From positions 3,048,501 through 3,112,500 of the forward strand of contig JALIGW010000029.1 in assembly GCA_023053685.1 (NCBI GenBank): a stretch of DNA of 64,000 bases, read 5' to 3'. The position numbers and the translations under genes were made by a program. This document shows positions 44,642-57,544 of the stretch, piece by piece (the first letter of the stretch is position 1; each line of letters begins with the position of its first letter). Source of the DNA: Diadophis punctatus similis. Lineage: Eukaryota; Chordata; Lepidosauria; Squamata; Dipsadidae. The notes beneath the pieces are model-generated. The model saw nothing but the letters and a program-made list of their open reading frames with translations. It did no database searches and was not told where the DNA came from.

Positions 44642-44924
44642 CAGTGGTGAATTCCTACCGGTGCTGTCCGGTGCTCCGTTCCGGTAGGGGCCCGCTGATT
44701 GCGCAATGTCGGAGCGATGGCTCCAGTGCTTTCTTTGCCGGTCTGTCTGTGCCGCCATCTTTTTTTGAATTTTTTCACATTTTTTGGCTCTCTGCGCATG
44801 CGCGGAAGTAAAATTGTCCTTCTGCGCATGCGCAGAGAGCCAAAATCACAAGAGAGGGCACGCGCGTACACGCACAACATCGCAATGCACACTGGTAGGA
44901 GAAGGTAAGAGGAACCCGTCCCTG
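44642..44924. mobile_element. hAT-type MITE, family B, exact 8-bp TSD
   Basis: The 283-bp element has ends cagtggtgaattcctacc and gaggaacccgtccctg. It is flanked by ATCACAAA at 44634-44641 and 44925-44932. It has two NRF1-like palindromes (44793 and 44823) in a larger hairpin. Confidence 0.9.
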
Positions 44925-45027
44925 ATCACAAATGCTTTAAACCCACATTTATTGATGAGGTGCAATAACTTCATGAATTGTTAGTTACCAATTGGAGTAA
45001 ATCTTATATACTTCATATAAGCCAGTA

Positions 45028-45150
45028 TTTTCAAATTTGGCAACTTTAAGATGTGCTAATTTCAACTCCAGGAATTCCTCAGCCAGCATGTTGGCTGGGG
45101 AATTCTGGGAGTTGAAGTCTACATATCTTAAAGTCGCCAAGTATGAATAA
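45028..45150. mobile_element. Degraded foldback hAT element
   Basis: Both arms of the hairpin family are visible (ggcaactttaagatgtgcta and tctgggagttgaagtctaca) but have mutated. No duplication is clear. Confidence 0.6.
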
Positions 45151-45299
45151 CAATGACATAAGTTAATGTATTTGGTGTTTGAATTCTTGCAAGCATCTTG
45201 GAATATTAAACCAATAAAAAATTAGTTATAGCTGTAAATATTTTAAATTGTTAATTCCAAATTTGTGTGTGTGCGTTTGTTTGTATGCGTATGTGTGCC

Positions 45300-45475
45300 T
45301 TCAAGGCAGTCTTTAGGCCTTGTGACTACATTAACAAGTCCTTGTAGTTTTCTTGGCATGATTTCAGAAGTGGTTTGCTATTGCTTGCTTCTTAGACTGA
45401 GACAGAGTGTCTGGCCCAAGGTCACGCAACTGGCTTCATCCCTAAAACTGGACTAGAACTCATGCTTTTCAGGAG
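45300..45475. repeat. SINE/LINE-like repeat fragment
   Basis: Contains gcccaaggtcacgcaactgg and actggactagaactcatgct, a block common in squamate SINE and L2-like repeats. The family was not pinned down. Confidence 0.4.
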
Positions 45476-46049
45476 AAAGATAAATGTTATAAAAGTAAAT
45501 ACCACATCAAAGGGCATGTGTGTATAAGCATACACACTAACATAAATACATATATTCTGGAAAGATGTACATATCTTTAAAGTATGTATATATGTGTCAG
45601 TTCTGCCATTCTTGGCTTGGTGCCTTGCTGGCATCCTGCCATCAAAGCCTGCGGGAGGGGGGCACAGAGGGGCAAATGGGCAATAAACATGTATGGGGAT
45701 GTGATGGGAAATAGGGAGGGGGGATGACAGCTTGATGAAGATCAGGGAAGCACGGAACCATGTTGTGCCAATACCCAAGGCCACACACCCTGAGAATGGA
45801 ATGTGGATTGCCCCAAATATCTCAGCGATTCTCAAAACACCTATGCATCTCTTCATTGGCTCAAGTTGAACTGGTCATGGGGGGACAGCTGGGATGAGGG
45901 GGGAAATTTGTAACCTTTCATGCAGGAAACTTAATTCTAGCCTGACTTTATAGCAACCTTTAGTAAAAGAACCTATAACTTCACACAAATGGAGTTGAGG
46001 GTCTTTCTTTCCTAAGGGACCTGACTAGAACAGGTCTGACAATATGTAT
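45476..46049. other. Intergenic DNA, no gene seen
   Basis: The 144-codon - strand ORF at 45422-45856 shows no family features. Confidence 0.35.
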
Positions 46050-46095
46050 GTATGCATGCATGTATTTATTTATTTAACAATTTATATCCCATCTT

Positions 46096-46322
46096 TGAGC
46101 GGCGTGGTAGCCTAGAGGTGGAGCTCTCACCTCAGAAACAGGAGGCTGTGAGTTCAATTCTAGACAGAAATTTTTCTCTCTGGGCGTAAAGAGAAAATAT
46201 CTGTTGCAAACTCCACGTAGGCGTCAGGAAGGGCATCCGGCTAGTAAATGCTCAGGTCCATTCAGTTGCCTTGACTCCACCCTGATGCAAGGGATACAGG
46301 GTTGTTAAAAGAAAAAAAAATA
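46096..46322 (+). repeat. tRNA-head SINE with RTE-type tail, exact 7-bp TSD
   Basis: Begins tgagcggcgtggtagcctag with a B-box-like gttcaattc. The 3' part contains ggcgtcaggaagggcatccg, as in Bov-B/RTE tails, and it ends in an A-rich stretch. Flanked by CCATCTT at 46089-46095 and 46323-46329. It sits inside an older repeat whose halves lie at 46050-46089 and 46330-46440. Confidence 0.8.
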
Positions 46323-46440
46323 CCATCTTGCCTTCAGGAGCTCAAGGTACCATACATAGTGTTCCCTCCTCCTCCTATTTTCCCCACAAGAACAACCTTG
46401 TGAAGTTGATTGGGCTGAGTGAGTAATTAGCCCTCAGACT

Positions 46441-48904
46441 TCCACGTCTTGAGAATAGAGTTGGACTGGATCTCTTCACAGTACATGGATTGATAAAATG
46501 AAGAAATGTTTCAGGACAAGAACAAACTCTAATTGTCTTGATCTAAATTACAGCTGTCATATGATAATTAGAATTTTAACTTTTCTGAATTTTGGTTTTA
46601 TCATTTGGCATATATTTTGATTTCTATTTCTCTGTGGAATTCAAATGATCAAATCCAAAACCATTAGGGATACAATATAAAAGATATTATGTGGCAGAAG
46701 CTTGGTTCTTTTTTTAGTTATTACATTTAGTTATTACATTAGTATTTCTAGCTTTATGCTCTGTGAAATAATTGCAACATATTCTGAAATAAGTACTACC
46801 CTATATTGATTCTTATTCTTATTCACAATATGAATAAGCCTCCTATAGGCAAATAGCCGGTAAATCGTTTTTTAAATTCATAGTCTCATGTTAATATTTT
46901 AGAACAGCTTATTTCCTATTAAAATTTTAAACTACAGTATTTGAATTCTTGCTAAAACCATTTGAATTGTCTAAAACTGTAGAAAGGCAATGTACGGTAT
47001 CTAGTTATTTTGATTTCACAATTTCTTGTGAATATATGTGAATATTGTGAAAATATTAGCAACATTTACAACTCCGGAATGACTATTGACATTTATTTTG
47101 GACAATCCTAAATCAACACTATTTTTCTATAGATGATTAAACAATATCATTTACTTGTAAGAATTTTGGAACAAAGAATTGGAATATCCCACAGTAACAT
47201 ACCAATGCTTGAAGATCTGAAAGCATATTAGTGTGTTTGTTGCAATTTTAAGATGAATATAACTGAACAGCAAAAATATGTTCATTGGACACTTCTCTGA
47301 GCAATTAAAAAGGCTGACAGTGAACCTCATGATGCTGGAAGCATGAAATACTGTGTGTGGGGGGGTGTTGGAGGATAACTATGTACATTATATGAGAAAT
47401 GCTTGTACCATAGCCATCTGGATTTTGTTTACGTTTCCTAGTATTGTTTTGGGAAGAGATACAGTTTAGAGATTTTGAATCACTTACCAATTACATAGAT
47501 GAAGAACTATGAGTTTACTGAGAATAGATGAACCAGAAGAGATGGAAAGACATTACAGACCAGGATATACAATCTTAGGTTGCTTTTTTTGCATTGGTGT
47601 CAGAAGCACCGAGACACTTCCAGGTTAGCCAGTGACATCACCCTTGCCCAGTTGAAGGCACCTTTCATGTCCCCGGCAGGAGCTGGAGGGAAGGATGAGA
47701 GCTCATCCCGGCCCCATGGCAGAGATCTTGGGTCTCGAATGCAGACTTGCTAACCTCCTGCCCAATGGTCCCAACCACGAGTTATCACACTCCTCTTGGC
47801 TTGGTGACATATATTTACTGTCTACTTACAAACTGGCCCTTATTATCAAGGTAAAGAAAAGGGATTAATCACCACTACTTTTTGGTCAATGTTTAATGCT
47901 TGGTTTTAAAACTTTTAATGTTTATATGTACTTTGTCTCTTTTTTCTTTACTTTTTTTTCTTTTGTTCTGCGTAGCAAGAATCATGATAATAACAACGGC
48001 AACAAGTACTACTACTATTATACTACCACCACCAGATCTGGATTGTAAAATAAAGTCAATCACTAAGTGACAGCAAAGAGTTAGGTCCTTCTGTATCTGG
48101 CTACCACTTAATGGTCACCCTGATTTGTGCAGCTTAGCTTTGGTAGTTATAAAGATTTTTTTTTAAATGATGGGGGAGGGTGGGAGAGTTAAGGCTTTAT
48201 TTATACAACTATAGGGAAAAAAATAGCAACTGGAATAAGAAAGAAAAGGGGGAGAGAAGGCTGAACAACACTAGATATATACAAGTGTGTTTCTCATATA
48301 CATTCATATATACATACACACTCTATAATGAATTGAGTATAATTGGCTAGAAAAGTCCTTCATCTGGAGCTAGCTGCATCAAAACAAAACCAATAAAATC
48401 TTAACACAATATCATAAAGCTAAGCTGTATTTTCATTGCCATTGACAACATATTCACTAATATTATTGATGAGTGGGCAACTACAGATTTTACCCGTGTT
48501 TTTTCCCCCTGCAAATGCTTCAGGGACCAGGGTGTTCTGAAATTGGTTGTTTCTTTAATGAATACAGCATGGGTTGAACAGAGAGAAACATATTGTATTC
48601 CAGTCAAGGATCCATTATGACCAGTGGGGTTTCTATAGTTCATGTTAATTACTGCCCCATGGACTGATCAAGTATTTGGTGGAAACTTAGGTAGGTTGGC
48701 TTTCTGTATACAGTATGTATCTGTTTTCTTTGCTTGAAGAATGGTATATAGAGTAGTTTATTATTGGCAAACAATTTCAAAACAATTTCCATAATAATGG
48801 TGTTCAGTGATATTTAGCAGTTGTGTTCCCAAAGTCAGGCATGTGTCTTTAATTCACAAAAGCACAGCACAAAAGAATCAGATACAGAAGAATTTAACAA
48901 AGTG
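46441..48904. other. AT-rich intergenic DNA, no gene seen
   Basis: No exon or element recognised; a short ACT/ACC repeat occurs around 48005-48030. Confidence 0.4.
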
Positions 48905-48912
48905 TTATATAT

Positions 48913-49572
48913 CAGTGGTGGGTTCCTACTGGTGCGGTCCACTCTATAGCACCGGTAGCGGCCCGCTGGTGACGTCACAGTACCGGTGTGGTCGGTTGCC
49001 AGCGCCTGGGCGCCGCCATTAAAAAAAATTTTTTTTTAATTAAAAAAAATTTTTTTTTCTGCACATGCCCAGAAACCTGACAATTAAGTCTTTCCCCATC
49101 CCTTCACTTGAAAATAATAAGAAGCTCGCATTTGACACTTTTCCTTCGCTTTTGCCTAAAGCTTCCCAAAGTGGGCGTTTTCCGAAAGCTTAACCTTTTA
49201 TACTGTTAATTTTATACAGTTTTATACTGTTATTCTTTAGACGAAAACATTGAGGACTGTTAAAAGATATTGTTCTTTTAACAGTCCTCAATATTTTCGT
49301 CTAAGGAATCCATGACTGAAACCAAAAATGCTGTATGAGACTTCCTTGTCTTTTAACTATAGCATTTTCTGCATATAAAGGTTGCTGTGTTGTCATGGTG
49401 TAACACGCACTTTGTATGCAAAGCTTTTCATGTAAGGTATAAAATAGCAAAAAAAGTAGTAACATCTCTCTGAAATAACTAATATATGACCGGCAAGCCA
49501 CGCCCACCCGGTCACATGGCTGGCAAGCCACGCCCACAGAGTGGTAGTAAAATAATTAGGAACCCGCCCCTG
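48913..49572. mobile_element. hAT-type element, family B, long form, exact 8-bp TSD
   Basis: The 660-bp element has ends cagtggtgggttcctact and taggaacccgcccctg. It is flanked by TTATATAT at 48905-48912 and 49573-49580. The interior has a long hairpin at 49237-49304 and tandem ggcaagccacgcccac units near the right end. Confidence 0.88.
49237..49304. repeat. 31-bp inverted repeat with 6-base loop
   Basis: The left arm 49237-49267 and right arm 49274-49304 are complementary at 30 of 31 positions (ttagacgaaaac..., ...gttttcgtctaa type). Inside the hAT element at 48913-49572. Confidence 0.9.
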
Positions 49573-49831
49573 TTATATATGCTATAGATTACATTTCTCG
49601 ATCCTGAAATCCTGGATCATAACAGCTCTTTTAACCAGAATAATGTTTTAGATATTACTAAAAAAACATTTGCCTATATGGCATAATGCCTAACATAGAC
49701 ATTTTAATTAGTTTTTCATTGTTCACATTATGGCAGCATACAAATTGATTGACAGGCAATGCAGATGAGATTATTTCAAGGAGATATATACTGCAACAAA
49801 TAAATAAATTTCAGAGGTTGGGGAGTCAGTG

Positions 49832-50085
49832 CAGGGGTGGGTTCCGGATTCTTCTACTGCTCGTTCACTCAGGGATGCGACGCGCATGTGTGCGCGTGTT
49901 GCGTACTGTGCACGCTCATGCACAGTACTAAAATTAAGCTTCTGCGCATGCACAGAAGCAAAAAACAAGAGAGAACCAGTTCAGGGGCATGGCAGGCCTG
50001 GGTCGCTGCCGGTTCCAGCGACCCAGGCTGCCAATTTACTAACGATTCTATAGAACCGATCCGAACTGACAGGAACCCACCTCTG
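49832..50085. mobile_element. hAT-type MITE, family B, 8-bp TSD (7 of 8)
   Basis: The 254-bp element has ends caggggtgggttccggat and gacaggaacccacctctg. It is flanked by agtcagtg (49824-49831) and tgtcagtg (50086-50093). Confidence 0.83.
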
Positions 50086-50694
50086 TGTCAGTGGAAGCAG
50101 AGAATATGTAACTCTCAACCATATTTCTGGCCAGCAACTTCCATCACTTTAGCAGCAAAATAATGCCCTAATTGACACATGCAGGAAAGAGCAGAGGCAA
50201 CTCTCAGGCAGTCAGAAGGCAAGAAAAGGTGTATCTTGTATTTCTTACAGCAGCGATCTACCCATCCCACTGACACTGCAGTCATAAGGACAACCACTTC
50301 TCCAGACAATGCCCATGAGACACATAGAGGCCATAATCTCCACTAATCTCCGCTAGAAATTATACAGCAGATTCTTAGGAATCCAGGTTTGAGAGGAGAA
50401 TAAGGATGGGATATGCACGGGACCTGCATGCTGGGGCCGTTACCTGTGCCTATTATGATATAATCTGGTTCTTCACATTCAGTGAGCTTGGCCATTTCTC
50501 TCCACATGCTCTAAGAAGCATTGATCCTTCTCTATTTGTCTTGTTCCAATTATGTAGGACTGCTCTAGCTGGGTTGTTAAATCTGGGTGACAAATAGACA
50601 GTAACCGAGAGATACAGAAAACTCCAATTCTTTGCTACCATCTCATAAATTTTGCAGTTCAGATATGGCTACACTATAAACATGGCTGCTCAGC

Positions 50695-50813
50695 CAGTAG
50701 TGGGTTCTAAATCCCATGCGCAGAAGCGTCCCGGGTGGGTGGGCGGAGCCTCCTGCCACTGCCGCTGCTACCGGTTCACAGAACCGAGCCGAACCGGGAG
50801 CAACCCACCGCTG
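50695..50813. mobile_element. Short hAT-type MITE, family B, 8-bp TSD (7 of 8)
   Basis: The 119-bp element has ends cagtagtgggttctaa and gagcaacccaccgctg. It is flanked by tgctcagc (50687-50694) and agctcagc (50814-50821). Confidence 0.8.
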
Positions 50814-50821
50814 AGCTCAGC

Positions 50822-51909
50822 CCATACTTATAACAAATACAGCATTCAAATGTTCTAAGTAGAGAGTACTGGACAGCCACAGCTATGACAATCTTAGAGG
50901 GTGTATTACAATTAACCTATAAAAGTGAATGCCTGCCCTGTTATGTTAATGCCTGCAAAATGTCCTAAGCTGTTTTCAAATTCTGGACTTTTAACTTTGT
51001 CCACCCTGCTAGGCCCCGTCTTTATGCATTTGTGCAGATACAGCACATTGGGTAATGTGTGCTCTACTATGATCTATCTCCTTTAATTCTGCATCATTTT
51101 AATTCCAACTCTGTCGTAAGACTTGAAGGTTCCAGACCTGCCAGCCCAACCTTTAAGGAAGTGAAGGACTGTAAAAGTTCAAATAGAAATGTAAATAAAT
51201 TCAACAATGGCTAGTCTGAGGCATTGTCTCACAATACACACACATACAAACTCCCTACTGTGTTTATTTCCCTCCTCATCTCCTCCTTCCCTATGGCCAG
51301 GAACTCACTGGCTTGAAAGCTGAGAGCCGTGGGACAGTCTGGCTCCAGATGGATCATTTGCTTAAGTTGACCATAAAATTGTCTCTGTTTCAAAGGACGC
51401 CATTGTGTCGCTGGAGGCAGCCGAGCCCATTCCAGCTGTTTGGCAAGGGGATGGAAAGGCCATGTGAGATGCCAAGGCAGGCCTCCCCAGAGAGTAACCA
51501 TGCTTCAAATTCCTCCTTGAAGCCTGTGGCATGGATATGTCCTCTGAAAAGAACAATTGGTATTACCACAGGCTGAGAAACAGCTCTTACTGCTTTGATA
51601 GGATAATCATTTGAATAGTTCCTTCATTCCTGTAGCCGGCTTTACTCTGCAATGAAGGCTCTGGAAAGATGCCGAGGCCTCCCAGCTTCCTCGGTTGGTG
51701 GTTTGGGGCTCAGTCTGTCTGCAGCCAGCCCAGGGTTCTGACCAGAAATGGCTTCCGCCATCTGAAGAGAAGGATAAAGGATTATTATAGTCAGCACTGA
51801 GGTGGTCTAGGCTATATAAGGTAGTGGATGATTCTGCCAATTTGCTCTACTAAGAGAAAGCAAACAAACCAAGACAGAGTTCCTACACAAAAGTTGCTGT
51901 GGTCTTGCA
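50822..51909. other. Intergenic DNA, no gene seen
   Basis: ORFs on opposite strands at 51229-51576 overlap and have no recognisable domain. Confidence 0.4.
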
Positions 51910-51911
51910 TA

Positions 51912-52920
51912 CCGTATTTTGCGGAGTATAAGACGCACCGAAGTATAAGACGCACCTTAGTTTTGGGGGAGGAAAACAAGGGGAAAAGGCCTCTGCCTCA
52001 AAGCAATTTGCCAAACAGCAAACAGCAAACAGCACAGATGATATACACTGTTTGCTGTGTATTTCTGTGCATGTGTGCCTGACCCATAGAAATAGCAAAG
52101 AATTGGAGAAATGTACATTATGCCAGAAAGTTTTCTTAAATGTAGTCACACTAACACTTCCCAATTATTTAAATAGATCTACTCCAAGGTAACTAAACTC
52201 TAATTCTAAACAGGACACTTACATTTCATACTATACTTGTACAGAGCTGTTAAAATTAATTAAAATTTCTGGAAGTATACATTATTCTCTATTATTTAAA
52301 AGAAGATACAATAGCACTGGGCCTCTTCAGAGCAAGCATTTATTTTAAAAAGCTTCTTTATTTTGTTAAGTTGTCTAGATTTACACGGATCTCCAACCTT
52401 GGCAACTTTAAGACTTGTGGACTTCAACTCCCAGAATTCCACAGCCAGCAAAGCTAACAAAGCTGGTTGTTGAATTCTGGGAGTTGAAGTCCACAAGTCT
52501 TAAAGTTGCCAAGGTTGGAGACCCCTGGCTCTAGAACAATAATAAAGCAGTCTTTAAAAAATAAGTCTAATAATTTGAACATTATACAGACATTTATAGT
52601 TATTCACTTACCCCTTTCCATCCAGTTCAGCAAAAAATAAAAATCTGCGTGTCTCTCCCAGCTATTTGCCTCTTTGCAGTTAGTTTCACTTTCATGTGGC
52701 AAACCTAATCAGCTGTAGGTCGGGAAGCTGCTAGTGACTTGCTTGGCTTTACAGGCTCTTCCCTCTTTGCTGCAAACAGGTAAATTGCTGGAAGACAGAG
52801 GCCAAAGGGTGGGGGTGGGTGGGTGGGTGGGTGGGGCTGCATTCGGTGTATAAGTCGCACCCAAGTTTTCACCCTCTTTTTGGGGGTAAAAAGGTGCATC
52901 TTATACTCTGAAAAATACGG
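51912..52920. mobile_element. Tc1/mariner-type MITE, long copy with nested foldback, TA duplication
   Basis: The 1009-bp element starts ccgtattttgcggagtataa and ends tatactctgaaaaatacgg, flanked by TA. It is the same family as 2768-3063 but contains extra DNA, including the foldback element at 52384-52527. Confidence 0.75.
52384..52527. mobile_element. Foldback hAT element nested in a MITE
   Basis: Near-complete hairpin: ctccaaccttggcaacttta at the left, taaagttgccaaggttggag at the right. The terminal bases have diverged (cacggatc versus gacccctg). No clear duplication. Confidence 0.75.
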
Positions 52921-52922
52921 TA

Positions 52923-53605
52923 CTTCTTTTTATTTTCATCTTTTTATGTTCTTAGAGAACTTGGTTTTGCTTTCATAATGGGTTTGGAAATGGTAGGCTT
53001 ATCGCATCTTTAGAGACGTTGTTGTGGCTTCCTGTTACTCTGGTCCTGTCCTGCCTCCCAAGCAGATCCTGTCCTAGTGAAGTGAGCCCCTTGTTCACAC
53101 AGCTACTCTTTTTCTTGGTTACCTAGCACTTCACAACTTTTTTCCTGTCAAAAGTAACTCAGAAGTATTTTTTAGGAACAGTACAAAAATCTTCCTTGAT
53201 AGGATGCTGCTATCTATTTTCATTATGAAGGTGATCCAAGGTGAATCAGAAAATATTTATTTTTTTATTGTATCCTTTTGAGTTTGTAGCTTATGGGGGC
53301 AAACCTGAATCCTGCATTTTACTCTCATCCGGTATCCAGGGATTAAGCCTAAACAGCAGATTAGTCCATACTTTAATCTCAAATATAATTTAATACTGCT
53401 CATAAACCTAGATTTTTTTTCTAGATGACCAGGAACTCTGCTACAGTGGGTGTTACTATTAAAATATCTCGCAGTTCAGAGCTTTATTAATCCTCACATA
53501 TGCCACCAAAAATCAGAAATAGGTTATTTCAATATACCTCACTCAGCAAACATGCCCTCCCCCCACTCTGCCTTTCTAGGCATCTTTACTGTTTAACAAA
53601 CCAAA
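52923..53605. other. Intergenic DNA, no gene seen
   Basis: No exon or element recognised. Confidence 0.4.
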
Positions 53606-53607
53606 AT

Positions 53608-53745
53608 AGTGTTTTCCAATTTGCCAACTTCTAGCTATATGAACTTCAATTTTCGGAATTCCCCTGCCAGAATAACCTTTGCTGAGCATTCTGGGAGTTG
53701 GAAGTCAATAATATGGTTGTTGCTAGAGTTTGCAAAGACTGCCCT
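53608..53745. mobile_element. Degraded foldback hAT element
   Basis: Both arms are recognisable (tttccaatttgccaacttct and cattctgggagttggaagtc) but poorly paired. Confidence 0.5.
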
Positions 53746-53773
53746 AGAGAGGTAGCCTTATATAGGTCCAAAC

Positions 53774-54976
53774 CAAAGGTGGGTTCCTGCCGGTTCAGAC
53801 CGGTTCTACAGAACTGGTAGCGGGAATTTCCCCCCGCTCACTGAACTGGTAGCGATGGTCGGCTGGACACACCCCTGAACTGGCTCTCTCGGTGGCGCCA
53901 TCTTGTTTTTTGCACAAGCTGTTTCTGGCTTCTTCTGCGCATGCGCAGAAGCTGGGTTTCCAGCTTCTGGAAAGAAAGAGAAAGAGACAAAGAAAGAGAG
54001 AGAGAAAGAGAGAAAGAAAGAGAAAGAGAAACAAAGAAAGAGGAATGAAGGGAGAGAGAGAAAACTCTGTGCTATTATTTTTAATTGTTCCATTATTTAT
54101 CATGTGTTAATATTTTACACTGTCCCTACACCTAGAGTGATTTTACTGCCTTTCTTTTGCCCAGGGCTACCACATATTTTTCAGGGATTTACATGCATTC
54201 ACTGTCTATAGTCCAGAGCATAAATATGTGTGTGTTTATTTTGTACATCAGGTTGCATAAGTCCATCTTAATATGCTATTCCTGGTATGTGATGTTTTGT
54301 ATATATACAGAGAAAGAAGCACTCTTGTGATCTTTGACTTTTAGGCTTGCTGTCAAACATCAGCCATAATACTAATTACTGTTTTGAACAATATGCAGGT
54401 TGTATTACATGAATGGCTATTTTATATGTGAAATTATGACTGAAATATTTCTGCACCTATATTGGTTTTCACTGTCAGGAAGTTTCTCCTTAGTTTTAGG
54501 TTGCTTCTCTCTTTGTTCAGTTTCTATCCATTGCTTCTTTTGTTTTGCCTTCTGGTGCTTTGGAAAATACATTGCCCCTCCCCTTCTTTCTGGCAGCCCC
54601 TTAAAAGCCTGTTGCCTATTACACTCTTGGGCAAAGCATGTGAGCCATTTCCTCCTTTCAGTGGTCCATGAAAGTACATCTATAGTATGTAGATAATAAA
54701 GTTGAAAAAAGGTAAACAACAGTTTTACAGAACTATAGATGCGTTGAGGCTGGGTGTGACTAGGAATGGCTGGGGGGAGAGGTGTCAGGTTAGGCACCCC
54801 TTGATGTGAGTGACATTGAGTTGGCCACGCCCACCCAGTCACATAACCATGAAGCCACGCCTGCCCAGTCACATGACCATGAAGCCACGCCCATCATCAC
54901 ATGACCATGAAGCCACACCCACAAAATAAGACATGCCCACAGAACCGGTAGTAAAAAAAATTAGAACCCATCCCTG
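53774..54976. mobile_element. hAT-type element, family B, longest copy, exact 8-bp TSD
   Basis: The 1203-bp element is flanked by GTCCAAAC at 53766-53773 and 54977-54984. It has ends caaaggtgggttcctgcc and ttagaacccatccctg. The left part resembles the 56017 copy. After the cttctgcgcatgcgcagaag hairpin comes a GA-rich tract (53968-54060) and about 700 bp of unrelated sequence. The right part has tandem atgaagccacgcc units like those at 49500. Confidence 0.82.
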
Positions 54977-54984
54977 GTCCAAAC

Positions 54985-56008
54985 CAAATCAGAAATCTAC
55001 ATGATGATTTTTGTTCAGCTCATTTTATTTATTTAAAAAAAGCAAAGAATGATTTACACCCCATTTCCATGAAAGGCTTCAAAGCCACTTTACAATTTTG
55101 ATGCAGTCAAAATCATTGTCATCACAACACTTCCAAAAAAAGCAAGGCATCAGTTGCATTGTCCTATCCTAGCATGGGCAGCAATTGAAAAATGATGTTG
55201 CTGACTTGACCGTCTCAACTGAAGCAGTCAGTGTGGCATTTTATGCCTAGTATGCACATCTAATATTGTGAACTCTTTAAAGAGAATTAAATAATCAAAC
55301 TTTCCCCACAAAAAACACAGCACTAGGTCCTTGCTGGGCTTTTTATTGGTCAGTTAAAAAAACATATTTAAAACTCTTCAGAGTTAAATTGCCATTTGCA
55401 CAATGCAGTCCTGTACTTTGTTGGCTAGCATTCTTAAATAGAAGTAACACAAGCAGAAGCAGTTTTACAATAGCAACATTTTGCCCATACCCTTAACCAT
55501 TCCCTTATCATATAATCAAACTCTTTTCAGGAAAATCATATTTATAATTTGCATCTAGTGTTGCATGCAAGTTGTTACCAAAGATCTAAATTTGCATATA
55601 AGTAAATAATTTAAAAATAAATAAATGGTCACTCAAAATTGTTCCAGGAATAAATCTGGGTTGCAAAGTCCAGGAGGCAAAGAGGTGATTTGGCCATAAA
55701 CTGCAATTAGCCATAAACTGCAATTAGCCATGACCAGCTTATCTTTGCCCTTAATTGGCTGCAAGAAGGAGCAGGCTCCTGGACATAATACAACCATGAA
55801 CCAAGCATACCCAGAAGAGGAGACAACCAAGCAAAGTAAAAGCAAAGATAACATGGAACTCTTCAAATACCACACAATTATGATTTTCAATTGTTTGGGA
55901 GTTGAGATTTGTTTTGAAGGCAGGGTTCTCTTGTGGGACTACAATACAAAAATGTGTGTTAGTCTTGGGAAATTTGTAATATTTGGTAGATATGCCAATG
56001 CTATCATC
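54985..56008. other. Intergenic DNA, no gene seen
   Basis: Contains a short direct repeat gccataaactgcaattagcc (55690-55730). No exon or element recognised. Confidence 0.4.
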
Positions 56009-56016
56009 GTCCACAT

Positions 56017-56313
56017 CAGAGGTGGGTTCCTCCCGGTTCAGACCGGTTCTTTAGAACCGGTAGCGGGAATTTACCCCCGCTCGCCAAACCGGGAGCGATG
56101 GCCGGCTGGCCATGCCCCCGAACCGGCTCTCTCGGCGGCACCGTAGGCGCCGCCATCTTGTTTTTAGCTTCTGCGCACGCACATAGCTGTTTTTTGCTTC
56201 TGCACATGCGCAGAAGCCGAGTTTTCAGTACTGTGCATGCGCGTACGCGCAAAGCGTGCACGCGGCGCTGGAAGAAGTGAACCGGCAGTGAGGTAAGTTA
56301 GAACCCACCCCTG
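56017..56313. mobile_element. hAT-type MITE, family B, exact 8-bp TSD
   Basis: The 297-bp element has ends cagaggtgggttcctccc and gttagaacccacccctg. It is flanked by GTCCACAT at 56009-56016 and 56314-56321. Confidence 0.9.
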
Positions 56314-56321
56314 GTCCACAT

Positions 56322-57544
56322 CCACCAACCTCTTCCCTTTTCTTTCCTGGCAAGGACAGAAAATTTTAATTCCTCCTTGGAGCAGGGCACTGGTTCTTAG
56401 TTCAGCTCATCAGTCAAATCTATGAAGGTACCTGCAGGGGCAAGAAGATGCTGATCTGGAAATCTTGCTTCATCTGAAGCAGTGGTGCGTTCAGCAGAAC
56501 TATTGGGCATGTTAGGTCTAAGTGTACAATTCTAAGAGAGATCCTCCCCCAGTCTTTCCTCAAACACAACAGGAACATTGGTTTTTCAGCAACAGGGCTG
56601 ATTACAGATGTATTTGTTTACCAGTACTGCCTTGGTTAAGAAGCTTATGTTGGTGGTTATATATTAATAAAGCAGCAGGCACTTAAACTGAATACTATTC
56701 CTAGTATTGTGGGCACCCCTGTACCTGGCAGAAAAGGCAAGTTAATGTTTATTCAATGGCAATTTGCAGTGGTTTTGCTGCCTTTACTCCAATAGTAAGT
56801 CATTCCTTCTAGTGTCCATATTTAAGGCTAACAGCTAGGTTACAACAATTCTGACGATCATTAGATAATGCCACAAAGTTATTTTCTATATGTCTTTGCT
56901 CTCATCGAGTGGCTCTCTGGATTCTAATAGCCAGGTTTTGGTAGTCCTATCTAAAAGAATAGAAGAGCTATCTGACTAATCAGATAATCAGACACTGAAA
57001 TTGCGTGAGATTCTTGTATGGTTTGAATGAAATTATGTGAAATTTTTATATGGTTTTGATGACCATGTGCTAGTTAGTAATGCCATGTAGGATTTACAAA
57101 CTTGGCCACCTCCAGAAGAAAAAAAAAGATCCAAGGAAGACTGCTCAGGAGGTTCTTGACTTGAAATCAAATCAGAGTAAATAAATGGGCAGAAGCATTA
57201 AAAAAAAAGATTATCTTTTAGGCTCCATCACTAGATGGCAGCAAGAGTACCACTTTCTGAAATAAGAACCAATATTTCAGGTACTGCATCTCATTCTGAG
57301 ATACTGAAAGTGGATTTGCCTGGTTTTCATAGTATATGATGTGATTGTGATTGAAGATGGTGAATGTAGCAAACAGATGCCTTTTGTCTGCCTTTTCCAA
57401 AAGTTGTTTGCTTTGTCGTGTATTGAAGGAATTTTATTAATTTGGTACATTGACAGTTGATTGTAGAGAAAAATTACTAATGAACAATTAACTGCTTGTG
57501 TTCCCAAATCATGAAAACCAAAATAAGTCTTGCTACCTTCCTCC
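56322..57544. other. Intergenic DNA, no gene seen
   Basis: No exon or element recognised. Confidence 0.4.
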
